Positions 16,673 to 25,249 of a DNA stretch of 64,000 nucleotides are shown here, piece after piece. A program made the translations under genes and the position numbers. The DNA comes from Thalassobacter stenotrophicus (lineage in GTDB: Bacteria > Pseudomonadota > Alphaproteobacteria > Rhodobacterales > Rhodobacteraceae), in contig NZ_CYRX01000033.1 of the NCBI RefSeq assembly GCF_001458315.1, positions 124,001-188,000 of the forward strand, read 5' to 3'. The notes under the pieces were generated by a model. It searched no databases, was not told the DNA's origin, and saw only the letters and a program-made list of their open reading frames with translations. Every line of letters begins with the position of its first letter. The stretch's first letter is position 1.

Positions 16673-16722
16673 ATGCGCCTTTGCCATTGCATGCGCCCCC
16701 CGGTCCGGGGCAAAAGGCGCAT
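16673..16722. repeat. Inverted repeat upstream of the tRNA gene
   Basis: ATGCGCCTTTGCC (16673-16685) pairs with GGCAAAAGGCGCAT (16709-16722), one base bulged, 23-base spacer. It ends 3 bases before the tRNA, between divergent ettA and tRNA-Arg, and could be a processing or promoter element. Confidence 0.4.
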
Positions 16723-16725
16723 AGC

Positions 16726-16802
16726 GGTCCCTTAGCTCAACTGGATAGAGCAGCTGACTTCTAATCAGCAGGTTTGGGGTTCGAGTCCTCAAGGGATCGC
16801 CA
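16726..16802 (+). tRNA. tRNA-Arg (anticodon TCT)
   Basis: 77 bases including an encoded CCA. Acceptor arms GGTCCCT/AGGGATC (one G-T pair), D-stem with AGCTCAACTGGATAGAGC, anticodon stem GCTGA/TCAGC with loop CTTCTAA (anticodon TCT, reads AGA/AGG), and T-arm with GGTTCGAGTCC. Discriminator base G. Confidence 0.97.
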
Positions 16803-16979
16803 CATCACATCCAATTCACGCGGGCGGCTCGGCGCTTTGTGGCCAAGTATCGGCGGCAGACCGCGCGCCATAAGCGGTGGGCCGCGCAGGATTATTCCCG
16901 TGGGCGTAGCCCTTGCAACGTAACGGCCGCCGGGCGACGACACCCTCAGAAGGGTGTGTTTTCCAACGGGGGACGGACG

Positions 16980-17996
16980 ATGGATACGACCAAACGCCCA
17001 ACGCTCAAGACCATTGCCGGGATCACCGGATTGGCTGTGCCAACAGTCTCTAGGGCACTGAAAGGGGCGCGGGATATCAGTCAGGCGACCAAGGATCGGG
17101 TGCGCCAAGTGGCCGATGAAATCGGCTATGTGCCCAATCACGCGGGTATTCGACTGCGCACGGGGCGTAGCCATGTCGTCACGATGCTGATGTCCACGGA
17201 ACCTGAACTGATGACCCAAACCGCCCTCTTTGTGCGGGCGGCGGCGGCGGGCTTGCGGGCCTCTGACTATGCTTTGTCCATTGCCCCTAGTCTGCCCGAC
17301 GGTGATCCGCTGGCGCAGCTGAAATACGTCGTGTCCACGCAGATGGCAGACGCGCTGATCCTTGATCGCGTAACTCTTGATGACCCGCGTGTGCGGCACC
17401 TGATGGATATTGGCCACCCGTTCGTGACCCACGGGCGCAGTCGCTGGTCCGCGGACCACGCCTTTTTCGATGTGGATTACGCGCAACTGGGGGCCGAAGC
17501 AGTCGCGCGGCTGGTGTGGAAAGGCCGTCAATCGCTTCGGCTGGTGGCCCCATCCGCTGATCAATACGCCGCCGCCCATCTGTTAGAGGGCGCCCGCCTT
17601 GCCGCTGACACCTATGATGTCGAACTTGAGCTCGTCTCAGGCTTCGACGCAGACAGCCCCGGAGGTCACATTCGGGCCCTTGTTCAAGAAATCGCAGTTG
17701 GCGGCGGCGCAGGGGATGGGTGGATTTTCGCGTCAGCGGCGTCGTGCTTGGCCGCGCTCAGCGGGTTCGCGGCCGCAGGCATAGAAGCGGGTTCCGATTT
17801 CGACGTGGTTGTCCATGATGCGCCGTCCTTCGTGGGTTGGGCGCAGCCAATGGTGCACACCGTTCCCAGCCGGGCCGAGGCGGCGGGCGCATTCTTGGCC
17901 CGCGCAGCCATCGCCCGGATTACGAACCCAACTGCTGCGCCGCTGCAACACATCGACCGTCTGCCCAACCTTGATGACCCTTTCACACAAACGTGA
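16980..17996 (+). CDS. LacI-family transcriptional regulator
   Basis: 338 residues. N-terminal LacI helix-turn-helix (TLKTIAGITGLAVPTVSRALKG, residues about 8-29) and hinge-side IGYVPNHAGIRLRTGRSHVV. A periplasmic-binding-protein-like sensor domain follows (about residues 60-330). ATG at 16980 follows GGGGGACGGACG. No sugar-catabolic or transport gene is adjacent (tRNA upstream, L,D-transpeptidase downstream), so the regulon is elsewhere or unknown. The upstream in-frame extension (from 16839) has no family resemblance. Confidence 0.9.
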   Translation: MDTTKRPTLKTIAGITGLAVPTVSRALKGARDISQATKDRVRQVADEIGYVPNHAGIRLRTGRSHVVTMLMSTEPELMTQTALFVRAAAAGLRASDYALSIAPSLPDGDPLAQLKYVVSTQMADALILDRVTLDDPRVRHLMDIGHPFVTHGRSRWSADHAFFDVDYAQLGAEAVARLVWKGRQSLRLVAPSADQYAAAHLLEGARLAADTYDVELELVSGFDADSPGGHIRALVQEIAVGGGAGDGWIFASAASCLAALSGFAAAGIEAGSDFDVVVHDAPSFVGWAQPMVHTVPSRAEAAGAFLARAAIARITNPTAAPLQHIDRLPNLDDPFTQT

Positions 17997-18065
17997 GCCA
18001 CGGATTCCGCTTCGAAGCCCTAAAATCACACCCACATGCGGTGGGGCGCGTGATCGGAGGGATAG

Positions 18066-18614
18066 ATGGACCGCAGAACTTTTTTGATGTCAGCCGCAGG
18101 ACTTGGTGGCGCATTCGCCACTGGCCAAGCAGCGGCATATGAACCCGCCGCGAACTTGCGCCCAACGCTGGTGCAGGTCCGCGCGGATTTTGCCCCCGGC
18201 AGCATCGTTGTCGTGCCCAAGGCGCACTACCTGTACTGGATCCAAGAAGGCGGCACCGCCATGCGCTACGGCGTAGGGGTGGGGCGCGCGGGCCTCGAAT
18301 TTCAGGGCGACGCGGTGATCGCGCGCAAAGCCAAATGGCCCAACTGGCGCCCCACGGATGAGATGATCGAACGCGATCCCCAAACCTATGCCCGCTTTGC
18401 AGAGGGTGTGCCCGGCGGACCCGAAAATCCCCTCGGGTCGCGCGCGCTGTATCTGTATCAGGGCGGGGTCGATACGTATTATCGCATTCATGGTACGACG
18501 CAGCCGCGTTCCATCGGGCAGTCGGTGTCGAACGGCTGTATTCGGATGATCAACGCACATGTTGAGGACCTGTATGACCGGGTGCCGGTGGGTACGCGTG
18601 TCACGGTCCTTTAG
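18066..18614 (+). CDS. Tat-exported L,D-transpeptidase (YkuD domain), paralogue
   Basis: 182 residues. Twin-Arg signal MDRRTFLMSAAGLGGAFATG (residues 1-20). The YkuD block HGTTQPRSIGQSVSNGCIRM (about residues 143-162) has complete His, Cys and Arg. It also has the conserved YWIQEGGTAMRYGVGVG and FQGDAVIARKAKWPNWRPT of ErfK-type enzymes. It is convergent with rnhA (15 bases between stops). With the 11914 gene it gives this region two periplasmic transpeptidases. Confidence 0.93.
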   Translation: MDRRTFLMSAAGLGGAFATGQAAAYEPAANLRPTLVQVRADFAPGSIVVVPKAHYLYWIQEGGTAMRYGVGVGRAGLEFQGDAVIARKAKWPNWRPTDEMIERDPQTYARFAEGVPGGPENPLGSRALYLYQGGVDTYYRIHGTTQPRSIGQSVSNGCIRMINAHVEDLYDRVPVGTRVTVL

Positions 18615-18629
18615 GGGCGGGTCTAAGCC

Positions 18630-19091
18630 CTACTTACCCTTGCCCTTAAACGGCGCCATGCCAGCGCGCGCCAGTTCATCGGCGCGTTCATTCTCGGGGT
18701 GCCCCGCGTGGCCCTTGACCCATTCCCACGTCACGTCATGACGGGCCTGCGCGGTATCTAGACGCTGCCACAGGTCCACGTTTTTGACGGGCTTTTTGGT
18801 CGACGTCTTCCAGCCATTCCTTTTCCAACCGAACAGCCACGCGGTGATCCCGCCCTTCACATAGGCGCTGTCGGTCACGACCGTGATCACGCTGGGCCGC
18901 TCTAGGGCTTCTAGGGCATTGATCGCAGCCAAAAGCTCCATCCGGTTGTTGGTCGTGTCGGCCTCACCGCCCTGCAAGGACCGCTCCTTGACGACATCTG
19001 CGCCGTCCTTGGCCTGCAACAATGCACCCCAACCGCCGGGCCCGGGGTTCCCGCTGCACGCGCCATCGGTATAGGCATAGAGCTTATTCAT
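18630..19091 (-). CDS. rnhA: Ribonuclease HI
   Basis: 153 residues, cleaves RNA in RNA-DNA hybrids. The four catalytic acids are visible: Asp in [17 protein letters not shown] (residue 9), Glu in [14 protein letters not shown] (about 51), Asp in [11 protein letters not shown] (about 73) and Asp in [12 protein letters not shown] (about 137). The start overlaps the preceding methyltransferase stop by 8 bases, so it is last in a four-gene chain of overlapping frames. Confidence 0.96.
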   Translation of the reverse strand: MNKLYAYTDGACSGNPGPGGWGALLQAKDGADVVKERSLQGGEADTTNNRMELLAAINALEALERPSVITVVTDSAYVKGGITAWLFGWKRNGWKTSTKKPVKNVDLWQRLDTAQARHDVTWEWVKGHAGHPENERADELARAGMAPFKGKGK

Positions 19092-19674
19092 GGATGGCCA
19101 CCATCATCGCAACGGGGTCTATCGTTCCGGCAAAGCCGCGCTCTCGTCCGGTTTCTTGCCAGATCACTTTCATGCCCACGTCTCCCAAGGCTTTGTGCAG
19201 TTCCTCAACCGTGTGAAAGCCATAAAGCCGACCCATCGCGTCGCGGAAATCCTCTGTGCCCAGCTTCATGCTTATATACAAGCGGCCATCGGGGCGCAGG
19301 GCGCGGACGGCGCGGGCCAAGACATCGGGAAATTCTGCACGCGAGGCGTGTAGCAATGAAAACGAGGCCCAAACCCCATCATAAGCGGCATAATCATCCA
19401 GCTCGAAAAAACTGCCCAAACGCGCGCTCAGGCCCCGCTCGGTCGCGGCGGTGACAAAGGCAACCGAGGCATCCAGCCCGGAAACCTCAAACCCTTGGCT
19501 CAGGAACGCGGCCCCATGCAGGCCCGGCCCACAGCCCAAATCAAGGATATGCGCGCCTGAGGGCAGCCCCTCGACAAACGCCGCCATAGAGCGGATTTCA
19601 CTGTCCGGCAGCTCAAGCGCGGTATATTCGGCCGCGCGCGCATTATAGCAGTCGATTGTTTCACGGTCGCTCAT
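19084..19674 (-). CDS. SAM-dependent class I methyltransferase
   Basis: 196 residues. Motif I is [13 protein letters not shown] (about residues 43-55), followed by [11 protein letters not shown] and a [13 protein letters not shown] motif-IV region. It resembles small-molecule methyltransferases of the UbiE/Methyltransf_25 type; the substrate is unknown. The start at [17 protein letters not shown] is chosen because the ATG overlaps the upstream DUF3429 stop (ATGA); a longer frame to 19776 lies inside that gene. Confidence 0.88.
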   Translation of the reverse strand: MSDRETIDCYNARAAEYTALELPDSEIRSMAAFVEGLPSGAHILDLGCGPGLHGAAFLSQGFEVSGLDASVAFVTAATERGLSARLGSFFELDDYAAYDGVWASFSLLHASRAEFPDVLARAVRALRPDGRLYISMKLGTEDFRDAMGRLYGFHTVEELHKALGDVGMKVIWQETGRERGFAGTIDPVAMMVAIHE

Positions 19675-20123
19675 AGAAACACCCCAACGCTTAGGCAGAT
19701 CACAACGATAGCGGTTAGCAATACGCGCAAGTGCATCCACCACGGCGGCGCTAACTCTTGTTTCCAAAATAGCCAATCAATGCCCAACAGCCCGATGAAC
19801 CCCGCCATCAGGGCCATGCCCGCACTAACCGGGCCGCCCCCCGTCATGAAAAACGCCCACAGCGCAGGCAGCACCGATAACGCGTAGCCGGTTGTGGCCA
19901 CGGGGCCGGTGGTTTTGGTGGCAAAGCCCCATAATACGCCGGACATGAACGACAAAATGACCGAGCCATAGAACAATTGTATATAAGGCCCCACAAATCG
20001 CGGCCCCAAGGCATGCACGCCCCACAGTTGTAGGTCGGTGTTCAACGTGGTCATGGCGCCCCACACAAAAGGGATCAGCCCGGCAAGGCCGAGCAAAAGG
20101 GCACTGCGGGGTATCTGTGTCAT
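19671..20123 (-). CDS. DUF3429 membrane protein
   Basis: 150 residues with four to five hydrophobic segments (LLLGLAGLIPFVWGA, FYGSVILSFMSGVLWGF, YALSVLPALWAFFM, MALMAGFIGLLGIDWLF, VLLTAIVVICLSVGVF). The SFMSGVLWGFA and GIDWLFWK motifs fit DUF3429, a family of unknown function. It overlaps neighbours on both sides by 4 bases (LysE gene upstream, methyltransferase downstream). Confidence 0.82.
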   Translation of the reverse strand: MTQIPRSALLLGLAGLIPFVWGAMTTLNTDLQLWGVHALGPRFVGPYIQLFYGSVILSFMSGVLWGFATKTTGPVATTGYALSVLPALWAFFMTGGGPVSAGMALMAGFIGLLGIDWLFWKQELAPPWWMHLRVLLTAIVVICLSVGVFL

Positions 20124-20734
20124 GCGCGCTCCGTCGCGAGGCGGGCGGCGAGCAGGGCAAACACCCCCGCAAACCCGCGGTTCAACCAGCGCATGACCCG
20201 CGCGCTAGACAGCAGCCACACCCGGGCGGCCGCTGCGAACACGCCGTAGGCCACAAAGACCGCGAATGTCATCGCCATGAAAATCGCGCCCATACCCACC
20301 ATTTCCGCTGTGGCGGTTGCGGGGTTTCCACTTAGGAACGGTGGCAAAAGCGCGAGGAAAAAGATCGACAGCTTCGGGTTCAGGATGTTGATCAACGCAC
20401 CGCGTTGGGCGATCCGCAGGCCCGGCTCTGCGGTGCGCGTGGCCGATACCGCCAGCGCGCCGTCACTGCGCAGCGCGCCCCACGCAAGCCACAACAAATA
20501 CGCAACGCCTGCGAACTTGACGATGTTGAACAAAACGGCCGAGGTGTGCAGCACAGCCGCTACGCCCAGCGTTGCGGCCAATAGGTGCGGTACGATCCCA
20601 AAGGTGCATCCCAACGCGGCCCAAATCGCTGCGCGCCACCCCTGACCCAAGCCAATAGCCAGCGTGTAAATCACCCCGGTTCCGGGGGCGACAACAACCA
20701 CCAAAGCGGTGACAAGGAATTGGACTGAGATCAT
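20120..20734 (-). CDS. LysE/RhtB-family amino-acid exporter
   Basis: 204 residues, about six hydrophobic segments. N-terminal VVVAPGTGVIYTLAIGLGQGWRAAIWAALGC matches the LysE/RhtB pattern, and GALINILNPKLSIFFLALLP (about residues 110-129) is the second family signature. Members export amino acids or homoserine lactone-like compounds; the substrate here is unknown. It is the first gene of the overlapping chain LysE-DUF3429-methyltransferase-rnhA. Confidence 0.88.
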   Translation of the reverse strand: MISVQFLVTALVVVVAPGTGVIYTLAIGLGQGWRAAIWAALGCTFGIVPHLLAATLGVAAVLHTSAVLFNIVKFAGVAYLLWLAWGALRSDGALAVSATRTAEPGLRIAQRGALINILNPKLSIFFLALLPPFLSGNPATATAEMVGMGAIFMAMTFAVFVAYGVFAAAARVWLLSSARVMRWLNRGFAGVFALLAARLATERA

Positions 20735-20904
20735 GGCGTCCTCATGTTAACCTTAGTTTACGGCCATTGCCCGAATGCGAAAAGCCTCTTTTGGAGCCGA
20801 TTTAGGGCCGCGGTGCCCCCGTGGTAGGCACATCGGAGACCGCATAAATCGTGTCGATCGGGCGGATGCATTTGGGCACGCGCCCAAAAGGTTCGGGGCT
20901 GGGC

Positions 20905-21855
20905 CTAGGCGGGTTCGCGCAACACGCGGGGGACTTTGAATTCGACGTTCTCAACGGCCGTTTCCACCATTTCGACGGTCACGTCATAGCGGTCCTTGAA
21001 GGCGTCAACGACTTCATTGATCAACACCTCAGGCGCGGAGGCACCCGCCGTGATCCCCATTGATGAAATCCCCTCTAGCGCGCGCCAATCAATGTCTGTC
21101 GCACGTTGCACCAATTGCGCATATTTGCAGCCAGCGCGCGCGCCAACCTCGACCAAGCGCTTGGAGTTGCTTGAGTTTGGCGCACCAACCACCAACATCG
21201 CATCGGCCAAAGGTGCCATGGCCTTGACCGCCTCTTGGCGGTTCGTCGTCGCGTAACAGATGTCTTCCTTGTGGGGGCCAACGATAGCGGGGAAGCGCGC
21301 GTTCAAGGCCGCGACAACCTCGGCGGTGTCATCCACGCTCAGCGTTGTTTGCGTGATATAGGCCAGTTTTTCTGGGTCGCGCACGTCTAGGCCCGCTACA
21401 TCGTCTGGCGTTTCTACCAGCAAAACCTCACCCTCGGGCAATTGCCCCATCGTGCCCACAGTTTCGGGGTGACCCGCGTGCCCGATCATCACCATCTGAA
21501 GCCCGGCATCCGCATGACGCGCGGCCTCAATATGGACCTTGCTGACCAGCGGGCAGGTGGCATCCACATAGACCATTTCGCGGGCCTTTGCCGCGGCGGG
21601 CACGGATTTCGGCACACCATGGGCCGAAAAAATAACGGGTCGGTCGTCGGGGCATTGGTCCAATTCCTCAACAAAAACAGCACCCTTGGCCTTTAGGTCA
21701 TCAACGACGTATTTGTTGTGCACGATCTCGTGGCGGACATAGACGGGCGCGCCCCATTTCGCCAAAGCCATCTCAACAATCTTGATCGCGCGGTCGACAC
21801 CGGCGCAAAATCCGCGCGGCGCGGCCATATACAGCGTAAGAGGGGGCTTGGTCAT
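20905..21855 (-). CDS. ispH: 4-hydroxy-3-methylbut-2-enyl diphosphate reductase
   Basis: 316 residues. The last enzyme of the MEP isoprenoid pathway, a [4Fe-4S] protein giving IPP and DMAPP. The three cluster cysteines lie in [12 protein letters not shown] (Cys16 region), [11 protein letters not shown] (about 100) and [14 protein letters not shown] (about 197). The catalytic Glu is in [10 protein letters not shown], and SNSNKRL-like [11 protein letters not shown] and GITAGASAP are present. The start is placed at [15 protein letters not shown]; the upstream extension to 21909 is not family-like. ATG follows GGAGAC. Confidence 0.96.
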   Translation of the reverse strand: MTKPPLTLYMAAPRGFCAGVDRAIKIVEMALAKWGAPVYVRHEIVHNKYVVDDLKAKGAVFVEELDQCPDDRPVIFSAHGVPKSVPAAAKAREMVYVDATCPLVSKVHIEAARHADAGLQMVMIGHAGHPETVGTMGQLPEGEVLLVETPDDVAGLDVRDPEKLAYITQTTLSVDDTAEVVAALNARFPAIVGPHKEDICYATTNRQEAVKAMAPLADAMLVVGAPNSSNSKRLVEVGARAGCKYAQLVQRATDIDWRALEGISSMGITAGASAPEVLINEVVDAFKDRYDVTVEMVETAVENVEFKVPRVLREPA

Positions 21856-21930
21856 GTGGGGTCTCCTTCTTCCAAAGGGGTAAACCGCCCCTCGCGCGGG
21901 GTCAAACACTAGCCGTCAGCCGCGCCAACG

Positions 21931-21960
21931 AAAAAGACCCGCCACTGGGGGCGGGTCCTT
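21931..21960 (-). terminator. Intrinsic terminator of the VPLPA-CTERM gene
   Basis: Read on the minus strand: GACCCGCC, 6-base loop, GGCGGGTC (stem 21936-21943 with 21950-21957), then CTTTTTCG. It lies 20 bases after the stop of the minus-strand gene at 21980. Confidence 0.8.
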
Positions 21961-21979
21961 CGCAAGCATGACGTATGAT

Positions 21980-22693
21980 TTAGGCGGTTTGACGCCGCCG
22001 CGCCGCATATCCCAACCCACCAAGGCCCAGCAGAACCAAGGGCAGGCTCGCAGGCAGGGGCACGGCGGCCAGCGTGATGTTGATGTCGCCACCATAGCTG
22101 GGCTGACAATTGCCGGTACAAGCCAGATCGGTAAAGTTGATCCACGTCGACAGACCAAGCAGATCCCAGTTCTTGTCGTTGGCTCCCACCCCGACTTGAA
22201 CCGCTTTGGTCATGTCCATTTCCGTCAGCTTAAAGCTCGCCAAACTGCCCGCGCCCAAATAGGTCAGCGTGCTGTCGATGGATGTGCTGATGGAATAAAA
22301 CGTCCACGCGCTGGTATCGATGCTCTGACCGGCGGGAACAGGCGGCAGCTTCAGGCTCGCGGGGGTGCCGGTGGCCTCCATAAACAGGCTCAGCGCATAT
22401 TCATCGCCACCTGCGTTTTTGACATTGCCCGTCAGCGTCGCGGTCCCGTCGTCAAACTGCGTGAACACACCGTTACCGGGCATCGCGTTCTCAAACAGGA
22501 AGTGGTTGTTTTTCGGCCCGCTAGAGCCCGCCGGATTGTGCCCACCCGCAAAATACACCGAATGCTCGGGCGTCGCCTGCGCCCCAACGGTATGGCTAAA
22601 GGCTTTGTATTGTTGCGTAATTGTGGCCGCATGGGCGGCGCCAGCAATGCACGTTGCGGCCAACATGGCCGCCGCAAACCGAATTGCTTTCAT
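21980..22693 (-). CDS. VPLPA-CTERM sorting-domain secreted protein
   Basis: 237 residues. Signal peptide at 1-22 (MKAIRFAAAMLAATCIAGAAHA). The C-terminus has the VPLPASLPLVLLGLGGLGY-AARRR arrangement: VPLPA motif, one membrane helix and an Arg cluster, which is the rhodobacterial form of PEP-CTERM recognised by an exosortase. Two Cys (DLACTGNC, about residues 186-193) could form a disulfide. No enzyme motif is visible; exosortase substrates are usually surface or biofilm-related. The AT-rich upstream region sets it apart from neighbours. Confidence 0.88.
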   Translation of the reverse strand: MKAIRFAAAMLAATCIAGAAHAATITQQYKAFSHTVGAQATPEHSVYFAGGHNPAGSSGPKNNHFLFENAMPGNGVFTQFDDGTATLTGNVKNAGGDEYALSLFMEATGTPASLKLPPVPAGQSIDTSAWTFYSISTSIDSTLTYLGAGSLASFKLTEMDMTKAVQVGVGANDKNWDLLGLSTWINFTDLACTGNCQPSYGGDINITLAAVPLPASLPLVLLGLGGLGYAARRRQTA

Positions 22694-22885
22694 GACTGTC
22701 CCCTAAGTAAATAGATATATAAAATCTCTTTAGTTGATGCTTAATATCTATCGTATTGTTAACACATTTGCAATCCATCCTAAAAAATCGACCTAAATCG
22801 ATAAAAATTATTAAAAATGGCTGGTTTAGAGGCGAATGGCCAATCGGCCCGATGTCAAAGAGAGATCAATATCCCCCGCGCATCC
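22694..22885 (-). promoter_or_regulatory. AT-rich upstream region of the VPLPA-CTERM gene
   Basis: About 190 bases with far lower GC than the rest of the window (runs such as TAGATATATAAAATC and CGATAAAAATTATTAAAAATG, about 22706-22828). Probably the promoter region of the minus-strand gene, with possible nucleoid-protein silencing. No ORF or RNA family was recognised. Confidence 0.5.
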
Positions 22886-23122
22886 CTACTTTCGCCACCG
22901 TGTCGGCACAATTGCAAGCGCCCCGATTGAGCTGGCGATGGCGTTAAATCCGGGCTGGCGAAAGCCGATGCCGAACATGATCTGTACAAAGTAAAAACAC
23001 AGCGCCCCACCAACACAAATGATGACCGAAGGGATGATACCGTTGGTCGTAAATCCCGTGCGCTCGCTTGCGTAGCTGATGATGCCCGCGATGATGATGG
23101 TGCCGATCATTGTGGGAAACAT
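22886..23122 (-). CDS. Small membrane protein, possibly GlsB/YeaQ-like
   Basis: 78 residues with two or three hydrophobic segments (MIGTIIIAGIISYASERTG, IIPSVIICVGGALCFYFVQIMFGIGF, AIASSIGALAIV). The layout resembles the GlsB/YeaQ/YmgE (transglycosylase-associated) family, but the match is loose. It starts 4 bases after the fmt stop on the same strand, so it may be the last gene of the def-fmt unit. Met1 or Met5 could be the start. Confidence 0.55.
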   Translation of the reverse strand: MFPTMIGTIIIAGIISYASERTGFTTNGIIPSVIICVGGALCFYFVQIMFGIGFRQPGFNAIASSIGALAIVPTRWRK

Positions 23123-23126
23123 TAGC

Positions 23127-24038
23127 CTAATCCCCCAGTCGCGCGCCGGATTTCAGGCCTGCGCCATTGACCCAAGATGCCGCATCCATCCGGCCTTTGC
23201 CGGCGGGCTGGACCTCTAGCAATTCAATCGCTCCGGTGCTGCAGGCCACGGTCGTCCCTTGCAGCAGGGTGCCGGGTTCGGCCGCACCTGCATCGTCCAA
23301 CGCGCGCGCCCGCAACAGCTTGAGCCGCGTTTCACCCCGCATCACGAATGCACCCGGAAACGGTGACAACCCATTGATATGGCGTGCAACCTCCGCCGCA
23401 GGCCGGGTCCAATCCACTGCGGCTTCGGCCTTGTCGATTTTGTGGGCATAGGTCACGCCCGCGTCGGGCTGAACCTGCGGTTCTAGCTCTGGCAGTCGCT
23501 CCAAGGCCTCGATGATCAGCCGCGCGCCCATCGCGCTCAGCCTGTCGTGCAGCGCGCCGGTGGTTTCCCTGTCACCAATGTCTAATGCCTCACGCAGCAG
23601 GACCGGCCCAGTATCCAGCCCGGCCTCCATCTGCATGATGCAAACGCCGGTTTGCGCATCCCCCGCCATAATGCTGCGATGGATCGGCGCCGCCCCCCGC
23701 CACCGCGGCAAAAGCGAGGCGTGGATGTTCAAACACCCCCGCGCAGGCGCATCCAAAACGGCCTGTGGCAGGATCAAACCATAGGCCACAACGACCGCCA
23801 CATCCGCGTTTAACGCCGCAAAAGCCGCCTGTTCTTCGCTTGATTTCAACGACGTAGGGTGGCGAACCTCAATCCCCAAGGCCTCTGCCCGCGCCTGTAC
23901 CGGCGATGGGCGCAGCTTTTTGCCCCGGCCCGCTGGGCGCGGCGGCTGGGAATAGGCACACACGACCTCATGCTCAGCCGCCAAGGCTTCAAGCACCGGA
24001 ACCGAAAACTCCGGCGTGCCCATGAAAACGACCCTCAT
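23127..24038 (-). CDS. fmt: Methionyl-tRNA formyltransferase
   Basis: 303 residues. It formylates initiator Met-tRNA using 10-formyl-tetrahydrofolate. [19 protein letters not shown] at the start, the catalytic [20 protein letters not shown] block (about residues 106-125 with Asn, His and downstream Asp) and the C-terminal OB-fold domain (from about 205) are all present. The ATG overlaps the stop of the upstream deformylase-like gene by 4 bases, so it lies in the def / def-like / fmt initiation-cycle cluster. Confidence 0.97.
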   Translation of the reverse strand: MRVVFMGTPEFSVPVLEALAAEHEVVCAYSQPPRPAGRGKKLRPSPVQARAEALGIEVRHPTSLKSSEEQAAFAALNADVAVVVAYGLILPQAVLDAPARGCLNIHASLLPRWRGAAPIHRSIMAGDAQTGVCIMQMEAGLDTGPVLLREALDIGDRETTGALHDRLSAMGARLIIEALERLPELEPQVQPDAGVTYAHKIDKAEAAVDWTRPAAEVARHINGLSPFPGAFVMRGETRLKLLRARALDDAGAAEPGTLLQGTTVACSTGAIELLEVQPAGKGRMDAASWVNGAGLKSGARLGD

Positions 24039-24520
24039 TTGCGGGCCTTCTTGATCAGCATATCCCGCTTCAACTTGGACAGGTGATCGAAATACATCTT
24101 ACCGTTCAGGTGGTCGATCTGGTGCTGCACGCTGGTCGCCCAAAGCCCGACAAAGTCTTGCTCCTTGCGCGCACCCGTTTCGTCCAAAAAGGCAACGGTC
24201 ACGGCGCGGGGCCGCGTGATCCAAGCAAACGCACCGGGCAAATTGGGTGACGCTTCTTGGTGATCGTTGGTCTTGATGCTGGCGTGCAGAACCTCGGGGT
24301 TGGCCATGCGTATGGGGGCCGTTTGGTCGCCCGCATCCACCACCGCTAGCCGCAGCGAGATACCCAGTTGCGGTGCCGCAAGGCCCACACCAGGCATCGC
24401 ATACATCGCCTCAAGCATTTCGTCCCAGATCGCGCGCGTCTCGTCGGTCACGGCCTCAACAGGGGCCGCAGGCGTGCGCAAAACCTTCGCAGGCCAAGGG
24501 ACAAAGGGGCGATGCGCCAT
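24035..24520 (-). CDS. Peptide deformylase-like protein with altered active site
   Basis: 161 residues of the deformylase fold: GVGLAAPQ (residues 44-51) is standard. The EGCLS motif is replaced by EASPN (residues 89-93), so the metal-ligand Cys becomes Ser91. The HEIDH motif reads HQIDH (133-137), so the catalytic Glu becomes Gln134. Both His ligands remain. Loss of a ligand and the general base suggests it is not a normal deformylase. It lies between a complete def and fmt, overlapping fmt by 4 bases. The ATG at 24520 follows GGAGAA; an upstream TTG is possible. Confidence 0.9.
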   Translation of the reverse strand: MAHRPFVPWPAKVLRTPAAPVEAVTDETRAIWDEMLEAMYAMPGVGLAAPQLGISLRLAVVDAGDQTAPIRMANPEVLHASIKTNDHQEASPNLPGAFAWITRPRAVTVAFLDETGARKEQDFVGLWATSVQHQIDHLNGKMYFDHLSKLKRDMLIKKARK

Positions 24521-24580
24521 GGGGTGTTCTCCAAATAGTCCAGTCTGATCAGCCGCCGCTCGGGGCCGCAATACACGCGC

Positions 24581-25102
24581 CTAAGGCCGCGCCAATTCCC
24601 GTTTCAGCTTTTGCATCTTGCGGGTGATCATCTGACGCTTGAGCGGTTTGAGGTAATCGATGAACAGCTTGCCGTCCAAATGGTCGATCTCATGCTGCAC
24701 ACAGGTCGCCCAAAGCCCGGTAAACACCTCGCTCTTGGCGGAACCATCCACGTCCATCCACGCGACTTCCACCTCGGCAGGGCGCGTGACATCCGCATAT
24801 TGATCCGGGATCGAAAGGCAGCCTTCCTCGTAAACGCTCGTCTCATCGGAGGCGGCAATCACCCGTGGGTTCAGCATCGCCAAAGGTCGGGGCGCCTCGC
24901 CCTCTTCCTTCACGCAATCCATCACGATCAGCCGCTGGCCAATCCCGATCTGCGGCGCAGCCAGGCCAATGCCTGGCGCATGATACATCGTCTCCAGCAT
25001 GTCCTCGGCCAACGCGCGCAGGTCATCACCAGAATCCTCAACAGCCGCAGCAATCGCCTTCAATCGCGGGTCCGGATGGATAAGAATGGTCCGTTTTGTC
25101 AT
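24581..25102 (-). CDS. def: Peptide deformylase
   Basis: 173 residues. It removes the N-formyl group from nascent proteins. All three motifs are intact: GIGLAAPQ (44-51), EGCLS (93-97, Cys95 as ligand) and HEIDH (137-141). The start MTKRTILIHPDPRL is the usual family N-terminus. The open frame continues upstream to 25999 on the antisense of the neighbouring aminotransferase and is ignored. It is followed by the deformylase-like gene and fmt on the same strand. Confidence 0.96.
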   Translation of the reverse strand: MTKRTILIHPDPRLKAIAAAVEDSGDDLRALAEDMLETMYHAPGIGLAAPQIGIGQRLIVMDCVKEEGEAPRPLAMLNPRVIAASDETSVYEEGCLSIPDQYADVTRPAEVEVAWMDVDGSAKSEVFTGLWATCVQHEIDHLDGKLFIDYLKPLKRQMITRKMQKLKRELARP

Positions 25103-25149
25103 ACCCTTCACGTAATCCAGACGCCCGCAAATCGCAATGCGCCGCCCCC

Positions 25150-25191
25150 TCCTTTGTTCCCAAAATACTCCCGCCGGAGGCGTCCCAGCGC
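25150..25191 (-). repeat. Dispersed repeat, copy 2
   Basis: Read on the minus strand: GGCGCTGGGACGCCTCCGGC, then GGGAGTATTTTGGGAACAAAGGA. It shares the CTCCGGCGGGAGTATT and GGAACAAAGGA cores with copy 3 and the latter with copy 1. It lies about 50 bases upstream of the def start, between divergent genes. Confidence 0.6.
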
Positions 25192-25249
25192 CGCACCCCT
25201 TGCGTCCGCCCCGCATTTCTCTAGCTTCCCCGCCAAAGGAGACCTGCCC

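Noticed and set aside
24611-25249. N-terminal extension of the MalY-type gene to 610 residues
   Set aside because: It is antisense to def; a good ribosome site and family N-terminus lie at 25250.
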